Positions 62,898 through 64,000 of a stretch of 64,000 nt of DNA are shown here, piece after piece. The notes under the pieces were generated by a model that was not told the DNA's origin, ran no database searches, and saw only the letters and a program-made list of their open reading frames with translations. Source of the stretch: Kocuria rosea subsp. polaris. Its GTDB lineage: Bacteria > Actinomycetota > Actinomycetes > Actinomycetales > Micrococcaceae. The translations under genes were made by a program, and so were the position numbers. The stretch is taken from NCBI RefSeq assembly GCF_001483755.1, contig NZ_LQBK01000009.1, forward strand, positions 103,930-167,929. The letters run 5' to 3'. The first letter of the stretch is position 1, and every line of letters starts with the position of its first letter.

Positions 62898-63790
62898 CAG
62901 GGCGCACCGCCGCGCGAGATGAGCTCCCGCGCCAGCTGGCGGTAGGACTCGGCGCCCTGGTGGGCCGTGGCGAAGGACAGGATGGGCTCGGCGGCCACCG
63001 TGGCGTCCGGGAACTTCACGGTGCGCTTGATGACCGTGTCGAAGACCTTGTCCCCGAACGCGTCCACGATCCGGGCCATGACCTCGCGGGAGTGCAGGGT
63101 GCGGGAGTCGAACATGGTGGCGAGCACGCCGTCGATCTGCAGCCGGGGGTTGAGCCGGTCCTGGACCTTCTCGATGGAGTCCACGAGCAGCGCCACGGCG
63201 CGCAGGGCGAAGAACTCGGCGATGAGCGGGATGACCACCCCGTGCGCCGCGGTCAGCGCGTTGACCGTCAGCAGCCCCAGCGAGGGCTGGCAGTCGATGA
63301 TGATGACGTCGTAGTGCTCCTCGAGCTTGCGCAGGGCACTGGCCAGGACCTGCTCGCGGGCCACCTCGGTGACCAGCTGCACCTCGGCCGCGGAGAGGTC
63401 GATGTTGGCGGGGAGCAGGTCGACGCCCTCGACGTCGGTCTCCTGGACCACGTCCCAGACGTCCACGGAGCGGTCCATCATGACGTTGTAGACCGTCAGC
63501 TCCAGCTCGTGGGGGTTGGCGCCGAGACCGGCGGAGAGAGCTCCCTGCGGGTCGAAGTCGACCAGCAGGACCTTGCGGCCCAGCTCGGCGAGCGCGGCGC
63601 CCAGGTTGATGGTCGAGGTGGTCTTGCCGACCCCGCCCTTCTGGTTGACCATCGCGATGATCCGGGCGGGCCCGTGGGTGGAGAGCTCGGGCGGCTCGGG
63701 GAAGTCGCGCACGGGACGGCCGGTCAGGCCGACGGTTCCCGTCCCGGCCTCGCCCGTGCCGGGGATCCTCTCGTCGCTCTGCTGGCTCAC
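62897..63790 (-). CDS. Soj-type ParA ATPase encoded with scpAB
   Basis: 297 aa: a 50-residue N-terminal extension including LTGRPVRDFPEP, then the Walker A motif IIAMVNQKGGVGKTTSTINL, LLVDFDPQGALSAGLG, DVIIIDCQPSLGLLTVNALT and TLHSREVMARIVDAFGDKVF. This ParA is conserved upstream of scpA in Actinobacteria, usually after xerD, and differs from the oriC-proximal parA of the parAB locus. It probably assists chromosome partition or SMC loading, but no ParB is adjacent. I chose the GTG at 63790 (MSQQSDERI); the GTG at 63799 is an alternative. Confidence 0.93.
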   Translation of the reverse strand: MSQQSDERIPGTGEAGTGTVGLTGRPVRDFPEPPELSTHGPARIIAMVNQKGGVGKTTSTINLGAALAELGRKVLLVDFDPQGALSAGLGANPHELELTVYNVMMDRSVDVWDVVQETDVEGVDLLPANIDLSAAEVQLVTEVAREQVLASALRKLEEHYDVIIIDCQPSLGLLTVNALTAAHGVVIPLIAEFFALRAVALLVDSIEKVQDRLNPRLQIDGVLATMFDSRTLHSREVMARIVDAFGDKVFDTVIKRTVKFPDATVAAEPILSFATAHQGAESYRQLARELISRGGAP

Positions 63791-63960
63791 TCGTGGCACC
63801 GCTCTTTCGTTCGTGGTCGCCCCCGGGCGGACCGGCCCCGGGCACGGGGCGGCCCGGGCCGGACGGGCCGACCTGGGGCTTTCCTGGACTCGATCAGCTA
63901 CCAGGGTACCGCCGCCGCCGGGCGGCCCCGAATTCCCGGGACCGGCGGAGCCGGGAACGC

Positions 63961-64000
63961 CCCGCGCCCGCCGTGCCCGGACGGGCACGGCGGGCGCGGG
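63961..64000. terminator. 18-bp-stem hairpin at the right window edge
   Basis: The arms 63961-63978 and 63983-64000 are perfect reverse complements (CCCGCGCCCGCCGTGCCC pairs with its complement) around a 4-nt loop. It probably ends a minus-strand gene just outside the window. Between it and parA (63791-63960) I see only noncoding sequence, with a TACCCT hexamer near 63903-63908 as a possible parA -10. Confidence 0.6.

Overview
The window is about 74% G+C with densely packed, often 4-nt-overlapping genes, frequent GTG starts and TANNNT -10 hexamers. It carries mycothione reductase, Wag31/DivIVA, SepF, GarA/FHA, a PASTA kinase and class II DAHP synthase. This points to an Actinomycetota chromosome, most likely Micrococcales and probably Micrococcaceae (Kocuria/Micrococcus-like). 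The genus is my inference. A MurE with a DDDP instead of a DNPR motif fits the lysine-type peptidoglycan of that group. I see no insertion sequence, prophage, CRISPR array or integron; the region looks like vertically inherited core chromosome.

Layout. (1) 1-4.8 kb: glnA2 (cut by the left edge), panB, a 58-aa SPOR protein, map, ppgK and nrdR. (2) 4.8-11.5 kb, minus strand: hisD, dnaE, rluD, lspA. (3) 11.7-32.1 kb, minus strand: the division and cell-wall (dcw) cluster, in transcription order mraZ-rsmH-ftsL-ftsI-murE-murF-mraY-murD-ftsW-murG-murC-ftsQ-ftsZ-pgeF-yggS-sepF-yggT-wag31. There is no murB, ddl or ftsA, so SepF is the expected FtsZ membrane anchor. (4) 32.5-45 kb: DUF3040 protein and dinB, then a polyprenyl diphosphate synthase, an Rv2175c-like protein, a LysM/transglycosylase, a PASTA Ser/Thr kinase, class II DAHP synthase, a PlsC-type acyltransferase, an esterase with a small membrane protein, and a long-chain acyl-CoA ligase. 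Gene order from wag31 to the acyl-CoA ligase follows the Mycobacterium tuberculosis Rv2145c-Rv2187 region as I remember it. (5) 45-56.5 kb: mycothione reductase, pyruvate carboxylase, an orphan ParA, then the conserved block MerR-DUF151-FtsR-GarA-GcvH (compare Rv1826-Rv1830), an adenine deaminase and a ribokinase-family sugar kinase. (6) 56.6-64 kb, minus strand: tRNA-Pro(GGG), der, cmk, tyrA, rluB, scpB, scpA and a soj-type parA.

How the parts work together. The dcw cluster supplies peptidoglycan precursor synthesis (MurC/D/E/F, MraY, MurG), the septal polymerase pair (FtsW/FtsI), the divisome (FtsQ/L/Z, SepF) and the polar growth organiser (Wag31). Its likely regulators are also present: MraZ with operator repeats over its own promoter, an FtsR-like MerR protein, and the PASTA kinase. 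The ScpA/ScpB and ParA genes add chromosome organisation. The lipid genes (plsC, esterase, fadD) lie beside the kinase module.

The most noteworthy observations are: a recurrent TANNNT-N6/7-start-codon arrangement indicating leaderless mRNAs, which corrects the starts of hisD and mtr; the Lys-type MurE signature; an 11-copy pentapeptide repeat in FtsQ and a 24-bp triplicate in ftsI; a CRP/GlxR-like site between pyc and parA; paired TTCGACC/GGTCGAA dyads upstream of ftsZ; and a perfect 52-bp palindrome after ppgK. I did not find a wholly new multi-gene system.
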